A stretch of DNA of 64,000 nucleotides from contig NZ_CANMPJ010000001.1 of the NCBI RefSeq assembly GCF_947499705.1, positions 1,523,501-1,587,500 of the forward strand, given 5' to 3'. A program made the translations under genes and the position numbers. The stretch is from an uncultured Erythrobacter sp. (GTDB lineage: Bacteria; Pseudomonadota; Alphaproteobacteria; Sphingomonadales; Sphingomonadaceae). Every line of letters starts with the position of its first letter. Within the stretch, counting starts at the first letter, position 1. This document shows positions 29,062 through 37,546 of this stretch, piece by piece. The notes under the pieces were generated by a model, which worked only from the letters and a program-made list of their open reading frames with translations, was not told the origin of the DNA and ran no database searches.

Positions 29062-30162
29062 CTAAGGCTCGATCACAATCCCCTTGGCCGGATTAACGCT
29101 GCCGCTTACCATTGTGAGATAGGTCTCGCGTGCGGCGTCGAGGCCTTGCAACTTCACGATCTCGACCGTTCCTTCAACCGCATCAAGGAAGCCATGCCAC
29201 GTCTTGGCAATCATCCGACCGCCCTCGACAGGGCCGTGTTCCTTGAAAAACGCCACGAAGTGATCAGGCGCAAAGAATAAGGTCGGCTTTGGTCCGGGCA
29301 GCCCGCGCTCCGCGCGCATTCCGCCCTCACCGCGCTCTTCGATATGGGTCGCGCCCACGAGGCACGAGTATTTGAGGGTGTCGGCAAAGTGCTCATGCAG
29401 CTTCGCGAGCAGGCTGGCATTGCCGGCGAAATCAACTGTCACGGTCGGCGCGATCGGCACCATACCGACTTCTTCATATGTCAGCACTTGATCGTAAAGG
29501 CCTGTACTCTCGACAAAATCGACATTCCCTGACGATGTCAGTCCGATCCGCTTGATGCTCGGCGAGTTCTGTTTGGCCACGCTGGCTAGGCCCATCGCCG
29601 TCTTTGACGAAGCGCTGGTCAGGATCACCTGTTCGGCATCAAACCAGCTTTCCGAGCGCATAAAATAGTCGATGATGAAGCCGGTCTTGAACAGCGGACC
29701 ATAGATCATCCGCTCGGCTTCGCGGCCCGGATCGTGTTCCGGATCAGCTGCGAGGCGAGAATACTGATTGTAGACCGGACTCATAGGCTGGCGATAATCG
29801 GTCCTGTCAGAGAAGCTCGCCTCCGAAATGTTCCCGGGCCGAACATCAAGCTGGGTGCCCATCGGCAGGTAGCCATAGACCCGCTCGCCAACGGCAATGT
29901 CAGAATGGTTGCTGTCGACTACTTTGGCATGACCCCACATCGGGACGATTCCGAGCCCCTCGGGGTCGTCGGCTTTCGGCGGGAAAAAGTTCCAGTACCC
30001 GAACCCGTCGCCGACCACTGCATAGGTAATGTTGTTTGCGGTAACCGAAAAGCTCTCAACCTTCAGGCGGACCGCGCCATCGGCGAGCTCACCGCTATCA
30101 GCTTCTACAACCGTTGCGTTGGTGAGTTCATCTTTGCGGACATGGACTTGCGAAAGGCTCAT
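29062..30162 (-). CDS. DUF2855 family protein
   Basis: A 366-residue protein of the DUF2855 family, with a zinc-alcohol-dehydrogenase/quinone-reductase-like architecture but no classical GxGxxG. Segments recognised are GDGFGYWNFFP, MWGHAKVVDS, GERVYGYLPMGTQL, ILTSASSKTAMGLA (a Rossmann-like turn) and LVGATHIEERG. No function is established for the family. The ATG is preceded by GGAGATACC. It is convergent with the SDR gene (three bases apart) and lies just downstream of a GST gene on the same strand. Confidence 0.82.
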   Translation of the reverse strand: MSLSQVHVRKDELTNATVVEADSGELADGAVRLKVESFSVTANNITYAVVGDGFGYWNFFPPKADDPEGLGIVPMWGHAKVVDSNHSDIAVGERVYGYLPMGTQLDVRPGNISEASFSDRTDYRQPMSPVYNQYSRLAADPEHDPGREAERMIYGPLFKTGFIIDYFMRSESWFDAEQVILTSASSKTAMGLASVAKQNSPSIKRIGLTSSGNVDFVESTGLYDQVLTYEEVGMVPIAPTVTVDFAGNASLLAKLHEHFADTLKYSCLVGATHIEERGEGGMRAERGLPGPKPTLFFAPDHFVAFFKEHGPVEGGRMIAKTWHGFLDAVEGTVEIVKLQGLDAARETYLTMVSGSVNPAKGIVIEP

Positions 30163-30197
30163 AGGGGTATCTCCTCTTTGCCAGCAGCTCTAACCGA

Positions 30198-30821
30198 TCA
30201 AGGCTCGCTTTCCCACTGTGTTGCGACAATCGACGGTCGGTTCTCGGTGACCGCCAGCCACGCCGCAAGGTGATCGCACTGCGCGATGCCGACTTCGCCT
30301 TGCGGTGTCAGTTGAAGACCGCGCAGGACAGGATAGAGGAACACATCGGCCAGTGTGAAACCGGCGGTGGTCCAGGCTCCGTCTTTCTGGATTTCCGCTT
30401 CGAGGAAACCCAGCGCCCGGCTGATATTAGGCAGCGCGCGTTCGATCTTTTCCTGTTCGAGTGGAAAGCCCGCAACGCGGTGCATGATCCACGGCATGAC
30501 GAGGCCGTTCTCAAACAGCGGGAACAGGTAATTGTTGGCGATGGCGATCCATTTGTCGGAAATGGCGCGCGCGGCAGGACCGGCAGGCTGGAGCGCGCCG
30601 TCATTGTGCGCATTGTCGAGATACTGCGCGATCGCGACGCTTTCGATCAGCTCCAGTCCATCGACCTCAACCACCGGCACCTTGCCGAAAGGATGGCGGT
30701 TCTCCGGCGACTGCGCAGGGGTGGGAATCGTTTCGTGGGAAAGCCCCGCTTCCTCGCAGGTAATCTGGATGATCCGGGTGTAAGTCGAAATGACCGTTCC
30801 GAAGATGCGGACCTGGCCCAT
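30198..30821 (-). CDS. Glutathione S-transferase family protein
   Basis: A 207-residue GST-fold protein. The thioredoxin-like N-terminal domain (residues ~3-80) starts with FGTVISTYTRI and has the cis-Pro FGKVPVVEV and the glutathione-binding LIESVAIAQYL. A helical C-terminal domain has FTLADVFLYPVL. The ATG at 30821 overlaps the upstream membrane-protein stop (TGATG), indicating translational coupling. Likely a cytosolic detoxification enzyme; the substrate is unknown. Confidence 0.87.
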   Translation of the reverse strand: MGQVRIFGTVISTYTRIIQITCEEAGLSHETIPTPAQSPENRHPFGKVPVVEVDGLELIESVAIAQYLDNAHNDGALQPAGPAARAISDKWIAIANNYLFPLFENGLVMPWIMHRVAGFPLEQEKIERALPNISRALGFLEAEIQKDGAWTTAGFTLADVFLYPVLRGLQLTPQGEVGIAQCDHLAAWLAVTENRPSIVATQWESEP

Positions 30822-31282
30822 CACTTAGACCCGAACATGGCCCCGTCCGGTGCCGACGCGGCAATCTTGTCGAACAAGCCATTTCGGAGGCGCAGAATTC
30901 CCACTTCGGGCTCACCAAGCACTAGACGTGTGTAGCCAAATGCCTTTTCCGGCTTGATGTCATTCCAAGGAATAATAACCGGGCGCGATAGCGGCGAGAG
31001 AAATCGTGAGGCTGACAGACGCATTCCGCGTTCACAAACGTCGATGGTCAATCCGAAGCCATATTGGACGCCCCCCGGTGGGAAACGGCCCATGCTGCCG
31101 GAAACGCTTCCAAATCTCTCGATTGCAGGCTCGTTCGGGTTATCGGCATAAGCCTCGCGCAAGCCGAGCCAGCCACTCATCACGCCGAGCAAACAGGTTA
31201 TTACTAACCATAGGAGCGAGCCGAAGATCGCAAAACCAATGACAATGGAAACGATGGAAACGACGGAGATATCGCCCCCCAT
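30821..31282 (-). CDS. Hypothetical membrane-anchored protein
   Basis: A 153-residue protein with one N-terminal hydrophobic stretch (about residues 8-38, long enough for one or two helices) and a soluble domain. That domain contains LTIDVCERGMRLSASRFL and VIIPWNDI, a pattern reminiscent of PH-like or YcxB-type membrane proteins but not enough for a call. It is translationally coupled to the downstream GST and sits six bases downstream of dnaN, so it may be transcribed with dnaN. Confidence 0.6.
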   Translation of the reverse strand: MGGDISVVSIVSIVIGFAIFGSLLWLVITCLLGVMSGWLGLREAYADNPNEPAIERFGSVSGSMGRFPPGGVQYGFGLTIDVCERGMRLSASRFLSPLSRPVIIPWNDIKPEKAFGYTRLVLGEPEVGILRLRNGLFDKIAASAPDGAMFGSK

Positions 31283-31288
31283 CGCGGG

Positions 31289-32416
31289 TTAAACCCGCAT
31301 CGGCATCAGTACATACAACGCGGGGCTCTTATCGTCCTGCCGGATCAGCGTCGGTGCGCCAGCATCGGCGAGGTGCAATTCGACTGTGTCGTTGTCGATC
31401 TGATCAAGGATATCCTTGAGGTAGTTGGCGTTGAATCCAATCTCGAACCCGTCCGAGCTATATTCAGCTGCCAGTTCCTCGGTCGCGGTGCCGTTGTCGG
31501 GCGATGTGACCGACAGAGTGACCTTGTCCGCATCAAGGCCCATCTTCACTGCGCGCGTTTTCTCAGTGGCGATTGTTGCCACACGATCAACGCCTTGGAA
31601 GAAGCTCTTCGGATCGACTTTCAACAGTTTGTCGTTCCCGGTCGGGATCACACGACTGTAATCAGGGAAGGTTCCATCGATCAACTTGCTGGTCAGCACC
31701 ACCCCGCCCTCACCGCCGAGCGTGAAGCGGATCTTGCTGGCTGACAGGTCGATCTGGACATTGCCGTCCATCGCCTCGTCGAGCAGCTTACGAAGCTCAG
31801 CGACTGCTTTGCGCGGCACGATGACGTCGGGCATGCCCTCAGCACCGTCTGGGCGAGCGAGCGTGAACCGCGCAAGTCGGTGACCGTCAGTTGCAGCGGC
31901 CTTCAGCACCGGTTCGTCTTCGTCGGTCACATGCAGGAAAATGCCATTGAGGTAGTAGCGGGTTTCCTCGGTCGAGATCGCAAACCGTGTGCGGTCGATC
32001 ATCTCAGCCAATGTCTTGGCTGGCAGTTCGAATGAAGTCGGCAGATCGCCTTCGACGATCACCGGAAAATCATCACGCGGCAACGTAGGCAGCTTGAAAC
32101 GGCTGCGCCCGGCCTTGATCTCCATCCGGTTCTCGGCGGTCTCCAAGCTCACTTGGCTGCCATCGGGCAATTTGCGGGCGATATCGAACAGCAAGTGTGC
32201 GGATACTGTGATCGCGCCCGCATCCTCGACCGAAGCCGCTGCCATCGTCTCGACCACCTGCAGATCAAGGTCGGTCGCCATCACCTTCACGCTGCCGCCA
32301 TCGCTGGCGTCGATCAGCACGTTGGACAGGATCGGGATGGTGTTGCGGCGTTCGACCACCGACTGGACGTGAGAAAGACACCGCAGGAGCGTCGCGCGTT
32401 CGATGGTAGCCTTCAT
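31289..32416 (-). CDS. dnaN: DNA polymerase III sliding clamp, beta subunit
   Basis: A 375-residue clamp with the three repeated clamp domains: MKATIERATLLRCLSHVQSVVERRNTIPIL at the start (quoted in part), then RFAISTEETRYYLNGIF in domain 2. Domain 3 ends with the canonical VLMPMRV that contacts polymerase partners. It tethers the replicase to DNA. The gene is not beside dnaA here; its neighbours are a hypothetical membrane protein and a GST. Nothing odd in length or motifs. Confidence 0.96.
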   Translation of the reverse strand: MKATIERATLLRCLSHVQSVVERRNTIPILSNVLIDASDGGSVKVMATDLDLQVVETMAAASVEDAGAITVSAHLLFDIARKLPDGSQVSLETAENRMEIKAGRSRFKLPTLPRDDFPVIVEGDLPTSFELPAKTLAEMIDRTRFAISTEETRYYLNGIFLHVTDEDEPVLKAAATDGHRLARFTLARPDGAEGMPDVIVPRKAVAELRKLLDEAMDGNVQIDLSASKIRFTLGGEGGVVLTSKLIDGTFPDYSRVIPTGNDKLLKVDPKSFFQGVDRVATIATEKTRAVKMGLDADKVTLSVTSPDNGTATEELAAEYSSDGFEIGFNANYLKDILDQIDNDTVELHLADAGAPTLIRQDDKSPALYVLMPMRV

Positions 32417-32581
32417 GTGCCTAGCCTATCACTTCTCGAATTGGTGCGAAGAAGGGCCGGAATCGCCCCTCTAGCGCCGGGAATTACGCGAAAACCTTAG
32501 CGCGGTGGAAAATACGGGCAAGTTCGGGTTCGCGCGAGTGCGCATTCCCTTGGGGATAAGGGCGCTTACAAGCAGCCTTTA

Positions 32582-33334
32582 CTATCCCACCATCGCCATG
32601 CCGCCATTCACATGCAGCGTTTCGCCGGTGATGTAGCCTGCTTCGCGGCTCGCGAGATAGGCGCAGGCGGCGCCGATATCGCTGCCCTCGCCCATCTTGC
32701 TCATCGGGATGCGCGAATTGATGGCGTCCTGCTGCTTCTCGTCCAGCGCCGATGTCATGGCGGTGCGGATAAAGCCCGGCGCAACGCAATTGGCGGTTAT
32801 CCCGCGCGAGGCGACTTCCTGCGCAAAGCTTTTGGTCATGCCGGTCAGGCCAGCCTTGGCAGCAGCATAGTTCATTTGGCCGGGATTCCCCGTCGCACCG
32901 ACGACGCTGGTGATGTTGATGATCCGGCCAAACCGACCCTTCATCATCGGGCGAGCGCTGGCCCGCATCAGCCGGAAGGCGGCTTCGAGGTTGATCGAAA
33001 TTACCTGATCCCACTCATCATCCTTCATCCGCATCGCGAGGTTGTCACGCGTGATCCCCGCGTTGTTGACCAGAATGTCGATTCCGCCGAGCGTATCGAG
33101 TGTCGCGGGGATCAGTTCCTCGACCTGCGTGGTGTCGGAAAGGTTGCAGGTGATCTCGACATGGTCGCCGCCGACTTCGCTCATCAATTGCTCGCGAAAG
33201 ACCCGCAGCTTGTCGCCGTTTGAACCGGACAGCGCCACACGCGCACCCTGACTCGCCAGAGCAGTCGCGATCGCCGAACCGATACCGCCGCTCGCGCCGG
33301 TTACCAGCGCATTCATTCCCTCGAGTGAAAACAT
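32582..33334 (-). CDS. fabG: 3-oxoacyl-[ACP] reductase FabG
   Basis: A 250-residue SDR that reduces 3-oxoacyl-ACP in fatty acid elongation. TGASGGIG (residues ~13-20), NNAGITRDN, catalytic Ser in NITSVVG, and YAAAKAG with the Tyr-Lys pair are all present, with the typical FabG ending ITGETLHVNGGM. The TRDN after NNAG and the MRMKDDEW segment are characteristic of true FabG, unlike the generic SDR at 28.2 kb. fabD lies 2.4 kb upstream on the same strand, separated by a GNAT and a lipoprotein gene. Confidence 0.94.
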   Translation of the reverse strand: MFSLEGMNALVTGASGGIGSAIATALASQGARVALSGSNGDKLRVFREQLMSEVGGDHVEITCNLSDTTQVEELIPATLDTLGGIDILVNNAGITRDNLAMRMKDDEWDQVISINLEAAFRLMRASARPMMKGRFGRIINITSVVGATGNPGQMNYAAAKAGLTGMTKSFAQEVASRGITANCVAPGFIRTAMTSALDEKQQDAINSRIPMSKMGEGSDIGAACAYLASREAGYITGETLHVNGGMAMVG

Positions 33335-33344
33335 ATCGGGCTCC

Positions 33345-33791
33345 TCACCACTCCAGATAATAGATCAGAGCCGCCTCTCCCTTCGCCCCCGTGCTCTCAT
33401 ACAGACCACGCGCGGGCAGATTATCGGGTTCGGTCCCCAGCCAGATCTCGTCAAATCCTTCGGCATCGGCGCGGTCGAACACCATTTGCATGAGCTGCCG
33501 TGCAATACCTTGTCTGCGCCAATCGTCGCCTGTGCCGATCTCGTCAAGGTATAGCTCGGTCGGCTTGTCGGGATGGAGGTGTACGACACACATCACCATG
33601 CCGACGACAAGGCCTTCATTCAGCGCCAGACACATCCAGTTTTGTGGAACCGCTAGGTAGGCTTTCAGATTCCTAGGATCGATGGCGTGGTCGAACACCC
33701 CATCTGCCACACGGTCCAGCAGATGCGCGTTTTCTGCGTCGACCCAGACGGTGTCGAACTCACGGAGCAAAGCTGACCCGCCGTTCTTCAC
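33345..33791 (-). CDS. GNAT family N-acetyltransferase
   Basis: A 148-residue single-domain GNAT. MVMCVVHLHP and ELYLDEIGTGDDWRRQGIARQLMQMV form the acetyl-CoA-binding motif, and NLPARGLYESTGA is the C-terminal strand. The layout recalls AAC(3)-I-type and related small acetyltransferases, but I would not infer antibiotic resistance from it. The GTG start lies within the 3' end of the upstream propeller gene (32-base overlap), and it ends ten bases before fabG starts. Confidence 0.83.
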   Translation of the reverse strand: MKNGGSALLREFDTVWVDAENAHLLDRVADGVFDHAIDPRNLKAYLAVPQNWMCLALNEGLVVGMVMCVVHLHPDKPTELYLDEIGTGDDWRRQGIARQLMQMVFDRADAEGFDEIWLGTEPDNLPARGLYESTGAKGEAALIYYLEW

Positions 33792-35622
33792 GAATTCGGC
33801 CGCTCCGCATGCTCCCCTCGACCAGTTCGTAGCCCATCAGCGCAAAGACGCGGTCACCCATAAAGATCGGGCGAGCATTGCCGTACCAATCGACGCAGGA
33901 GGCAACGCAATTGTCATCGACAGCGTTTTCAGTTTGCGCGACAAGCTCACCAGCCGGTGAAAGCGAACGATTGTCACGCCGCAGGAAAGCGATCGATGAA
34001 CCAGAGCCAAGGAATTCCGAACCCGTCTGTTCGATTTGGCGGCTGACTGGCAGGCCCAGAGTGCCGCTCAATCCGTCCGAACCACGGTCAGGGCGGTAGA
34101 AGAACGCCTGACTGCGTGTTTCGCCCTCATTGGCGGCAGGAAGCAGGTACGTATCCTCAACCTTCGCACGCCTGCCCAAGGCGAGCGATGAGAAGCCAAG
34201 CGCGCCGCCCTTAGATGGGCCGATGGCAACCCCATCATTCCCAAGCCTGTCGAAGCGGGTGATGCCGTGGGATAGGGGTATTTCCTGCACTGCGCGGCCA
34301 TTGAGCGGGACGGCATAAACCATCGGGCTTTCGCCTTCGCGGCCATAGCTTCCCGCCGCGTAGAGCAGGTAGTCGCCGACATAACGGTTGTGTAGCCGCC
34401 AGCCATCAGGTTTGGGCAAGGACCGGTAGCCTGACTTCGGCAGCGCCCGCGCACCGTTGTCAAAGTCGTCTAGCCCGATACTTGCCATCGCAACTTCGCC
34501 GCCACTGAACTCGCTCGCCCACATACCGTCACCATTGCCGAGGTCGCGCAGAAGGACGCGTAGTACGCCGTCACCCGCATCCTCGGCGAAGGAGAACTGG
34601 TCGATCGGCGAACCGGCAACTTGCACCGCGCCGGGCTGCGAACCATCAAGCGGGATGCGATAGAGTTGGCCCGGCACGCGCCTGAAATTCTCTCGATCCC
34701 AGAAGGTCTGCGTGCCTCCGGTCCAGACATAGACCGCGCTGCGCGACACATAGAAGCTACGGCTCCATGTGCCTGCGATGGCGCGGGCGCTGCATTCAAG
34801 CTCCGGCGTCGAAAGATCGCACCGCGTGACGACGTGCAGCATGTTGAGATCGAATTCGCCATCGCGGTAGGGCTCTGCGATCAGGAAATCCTGCGGCTCT
34901 ACCAGTGGTTTGGTATCAGCGTCTTCGCCATAGCCACGCAGCGCGGGAAGATTCTCGTAAAGATTGTCCCACCGCGCATAGACGGGCGCGTAGAGGATCA
35001 ACTCATTGCCGATCAGGCGCGAGGCATAGTTGCTTGACGAATAGTAGTCCCCCGAACGCAGATAGTGCGTGTCGCGATAGGTCAGCTCGCCATCGTCGGA
35101 GAGGTCGAAGCGATTAAGCTCGGTTCCGAATTCGCTGTAGGAATAGCCGATCACTATGACCTGATTGCCGCTGACCAGCATCTCGTCATACCAAGTGCCG
35201 CCCGGATTGGACTTGCCCGGAGGGAAGGCGTTGGCCGAGCTGATTGGCCTCAGATCATCGTCGCCGTGGTTGATCGTGAACAATCGCCCGCGCCGCAGGA
35301 CGATCAGATAGTCACCGGCGTTCTTGACGATCCCGCCTTCATCGACGCCCGCTTCCTGAGTGTTGGTGATGCTTTCGGGTTCGGCGGCATCGGCAGAGGC
35401 ATCGGCGGCGGCTTCAACCCCAGCTGATTCGTAAACGGCGGCTTGCCGACGCTCTCGCTGCCGCTTCGACAATTTCTTGGCAAACGCTTCTAGCTCAGCC
35501 TTCGAAGCGAAGCCCCCAAGGCCTGCTGGTGCGTCATTGGAAGCAGAGCCCTCCGCCGGTGCGCATGCTGCAAAGCTGATAGAGGCCGCTGCGACGAAAG
35601 CCCCAAGAATTCTAAACCGCAT
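33760..35622 (-). CDS. Lipoprotein with C-terminal beta-propeller domain (PF09826-like)
   Basis: About 620 residues from the ATG at 35622. The signal peptide ends in a lipobox (SISFAAC), so this is a lipoprotein. A low-complexity Ala-rich linker (about 60-85) is followed by TNTQEAGVDEGGIVKNAGD, the hallmark start of the secreted beta-propeller family PF09826, then repeated blade segments such as GTWYDEMLVSGNQVIVIG and GTWSRSFYVSRSAVYVWTG. Two cysteines close together near the end (NCVASCVDW) may form a disulfide. Function unknown, probably periplasmic or surface binding. It separates fabD from fabG on the same strand. Confidence 0.83.
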   Translation of the reverse strand: MRFRILGAFVAAASISFAACAPAEGSASNDAPAGLGGFASKAELEAFAKKLSKRQRERRQAAVYESAGVEAAADASADAAEPESITNTQEAGVDEGGIVKNAGDYLIVLRRGRLFTINHGDDDLRPISSANAFPPGKSNPGGTWYDEMLVSGNQVIVIGYSYSEFGTELNRFDLSDDGELTYRDTHYLRSGDYYSSSNYASRLIGNELILYAPVYARWDNLYENLPALRGYGEDADTKPLVEPQDFLIAEPYRDGEFDLNMLHVVTRCDLSTPELECSARAIAGTWSRSFYVSRSAVYVWTGGTQTFWDRENFRRVPGQLYRIPLDGSQPGAVQVAGSPIDQFSFAEDAGDGVLRVLLRDLGNGDGMWASEFSGGEVAMASIGLDDFDNGARALPKSGYRSLPKPDGWRLHNRYVGDYLLYAAGSYGREGESPMVYAVPLNGRAVQEIPLSHGITRFDRLGNDGVAIGPSKGGALGFSSLALGRRAKVEDTYLLPAANEGETRSQAFFYRPDRGSDGLSGTLGLPVSRQIEQTGSEFLGSGSSIAFLRRDNRSLSPAGELVAQTENAVDDNCVASCVDWYGNARPIFMGDRVFALMGYELVEGSMRSGRIREERRVSFAP

Positions 35623-35705
35623 CACCCTCTCCCCGTGCAATTCGAGGAGACACTATCGCATAGCAGGCGATTAACGCACGCTGGCTGCGCGATTAATCGA
35701 TAGGT

Positions 35706-36641
35706 TCAGAGTGACTTGGCGAAGGCTTCCAGCTCTTCCATCGTGATCAGGCTGGCTGTCTCGGCTTCGCCTGCGATCTTACGGATCATAGGAGTAAGCA
35801 CTTTACCGCCGAGCTCCACGAAGCTCCTGACACCATCGGCATGCATCGCGCCCACACTCTCACGCCAACGCACACGGCCTGTCACTTGCTGAACGAGCAA
35901 TTCGCGTTCTTCATTGGCATCAGTGACTTCGCCTGCGGTGACATTCGCGTAAAGCGGCAATGCAAGCGTATCCGGTGATGTTTCTGCGAGCGCCTCGGCC
36001 ATGCAGTCGGCAGCTGGCTGCATCAGTGAACAATGAAACGGCGCAGACACGGGCAGCAGAATGCCGCGCTTGATGCCGTGATCCTTTACCAGGCCAATCG
36101 CGCGTTCGATCGCCCCTTTGTGGCCAGAGATCACGACCTGCCCCGGATCGTTGTCATTTGCGACTTCGCACACCTCACCCTCAGCAGCGGCTTTGGCCAA
36201 AGCGGTCGCTTTCTCGATATCGGCACCAAGCAAGGCAGCCATTGCGCCAACGCCAACCGGCACCGCCGATTGCATCGCCTGCCCGCGCAGCTTCAGAAGC
36301 CGTGCGGTCGTTGCGAGATCAAACGCGCCAACTGCACACAGGGCGGTATACTCGCCGAGTGAGTGACCAGCGACACAATCGCCTGCATCAGCCAGCGAAA
36401 CACCGAAGTCGGTCTCAAGCACGCGTAATGTCGCAATAGCATTGGCCATGATGGCAGGCTGTGCGTTTTCGGTCAGGGTCAGCTGATCTTCCGGTCCATC
36501 GCGCATGATCGAAGATAGCTTCTGGGAAAGAGCCTCGTCGACTTCCTCGAAGACGGCACGCGCCGCTGCGCTGGCTTCGGCGAGCTCAACGCCCATACCG
36601 ACTTTCTGGCTGCCCTGTCCTGGAAAAACGAATGCGCGCAT
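35706..36641 (-). CDS. fabD: Malonyl-CoA:ACP acyltransferase FabD
   Basis: A 311-residue enzyme that loads malonate onto ACP for fatty acid synthesis. The GQGSQ motif (residues ~8-12), nucleophile Ser94 in GHSLGE, substrate Arg in LKLRGQAMQ and catalytic His in APFHCSLM are all visible. Length is typical. The start ATG has an AGGAGG site just upstream. It lies 27 bases downstream of ldcA on the same strand, and 2.4 kb upstream of fabG. Confidence 0.96.
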   Translation of the reverse strand: MRAFVFPGQGSQKVGMGVELAEASAAARAVFEEVDEALSQKLSSIMRDGPEDQLTLTENAQPAIMANAIATLRVLETDFGVSLADAGDCVAGHSLGEYTALCAVGAFDLATTARLLKLRGQAMQSAVPVGVGAMAALLGADIEKATALAKAAAEGEVCEVANDNDPGQVVISGHKGAIERAIGLVKDHGIKRGILLPVSAPFHCSLMQPAADCMAEALAETSPDTLALPLYANVTAGEVTDANEERELLVQQVTGRVRWRESVGAMHADGVRSFVELGGKVLTPMIRKIAGEAETASLITMEELEAFAKSL

Positions 36642-36668
36642 CTTGATCCTCCTCTTGGAGCAGCGCCG

Positions 36669-37499
36669 TTAGGAAGCGCTTGGCGGACTGGCAAGCCCGA
36701 ACGGTACAACCCTGTTGGCAGCATTATGGCCTATCTCGGCGCGGCCGAGATAGGGAATCCCTCCCCGGGCGCACCAATATTGCGCGATCTCTTCCTCGGT
36801 CTGGCCGAATTCCACGTAGTTTTCCGGCACATCAGTTATCGCACCAAGCCGCAAGCCAGCAAGGCGCGGTAGGCTGTTCACAAGGTTGAAGAATATCCGG
36901 TCTATCGAATATAGGTGTTCACTCACTTCTTCGACCATCACAATGTGACCCGAAAGATCGGGCATGATTGGTGTGTTGGCGATCATCGCAAGCGTAATCA
37001 GGTTGAAAGCCGCAGCGGGCGTGGTGCCATCGAGACTTGGTTCGACCCCACTGACGTCACCTCCGAACCAACGAAGAACTCGGCGAACAGCCTCGCGCCC
37101 GCGCTCCGATCTTGCGCTAACGGGCATGGAACCGTGCACGCTCTGTCCAATCCCTGCTCGATACAGTGCCGCTAGAAGATACCCGCAATCGGAGAAGCCA
37201 ACATATGTCTTGGCCCGCGCCGAGTGGTTCATCTGCGCAACGGCAGCTTCGGCAATCCGGTTGGAACCATACCCGCCCTTGGCAAACCATACCGCGTCGA
37301 ATGCCGGATCATTGGCGCAATCCAGCAATGCCTCAAGCCGCCGCAGATCGTCGCCTGCAAAATGCCCTGCGCGCTCAAAGCATTGGTCGTGAAAGGTGAC
37401 CTGGTGCTGCGGAAATTCGTCGGCAACCAAGGCCTCAAGCGCTGCCGCATGTTCGCGTGTGATCGGGGTGGCCGGTGCGCAGATAACAATATTTGTCAT
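36669..37499 (-). CDS. ldcA: L,D-carboxypeptidase (peptidase S66), murein recycling
   Basis: A 276-residue S66 peptidase that removes the terminal D-Ala from murein tetrapeptides in the cytosol. The nucleophile Ser is in VGFSDCGYLL, the catalytic Glu region is VMVEEVSEHLYSID, and the His lies in IGHNAANRVVPFG; these are the three family motifs. No signal peptide is present, which suits a recycling rather than a periplasmic enzyme. I start it at ATG 37499 (MTNIVI). A Mur ligase of the Mpl type is divergently transcribed 47 bases away, giving two successive steps of the same recycling route. Confidence 0.9.
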   Translation of the reverse strand: MTNIVICAPATPITREHAAALEALVADEFPQHQVTFHDQCFERAGHFAGDDLRRLEALLDCANDPAFDAVWFAKGGYGSNRIAEAAVAQMNHSARAKTYVGFSDCGYLLAALYRAGIGQSVHGSMPVSARSERGREAVRRVLRWFGGDVSGVEPSLDGTTPAAAFNLITLAMIANTPIMPDLSGHIVMVEEVSEHLYSIDRIFFNLVNSLPRLAGLRLGAITDVPENYVEFGQTEEEIAQYWCARGGIPYLGRAEIGHNAANRVVPFGLASPPSAS

Positions 37500-37546
37500 T
37501 GGCAATGATCTAAGTCGCTTGTCAGGTTAGGTGCAAGCCAATAACC

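Noticed and set aside
33345..33791. Aminoglycoside acetyltransferase
   Set aside because: Only general GNAT motifs are visible; there is no basis for a resistance claim.
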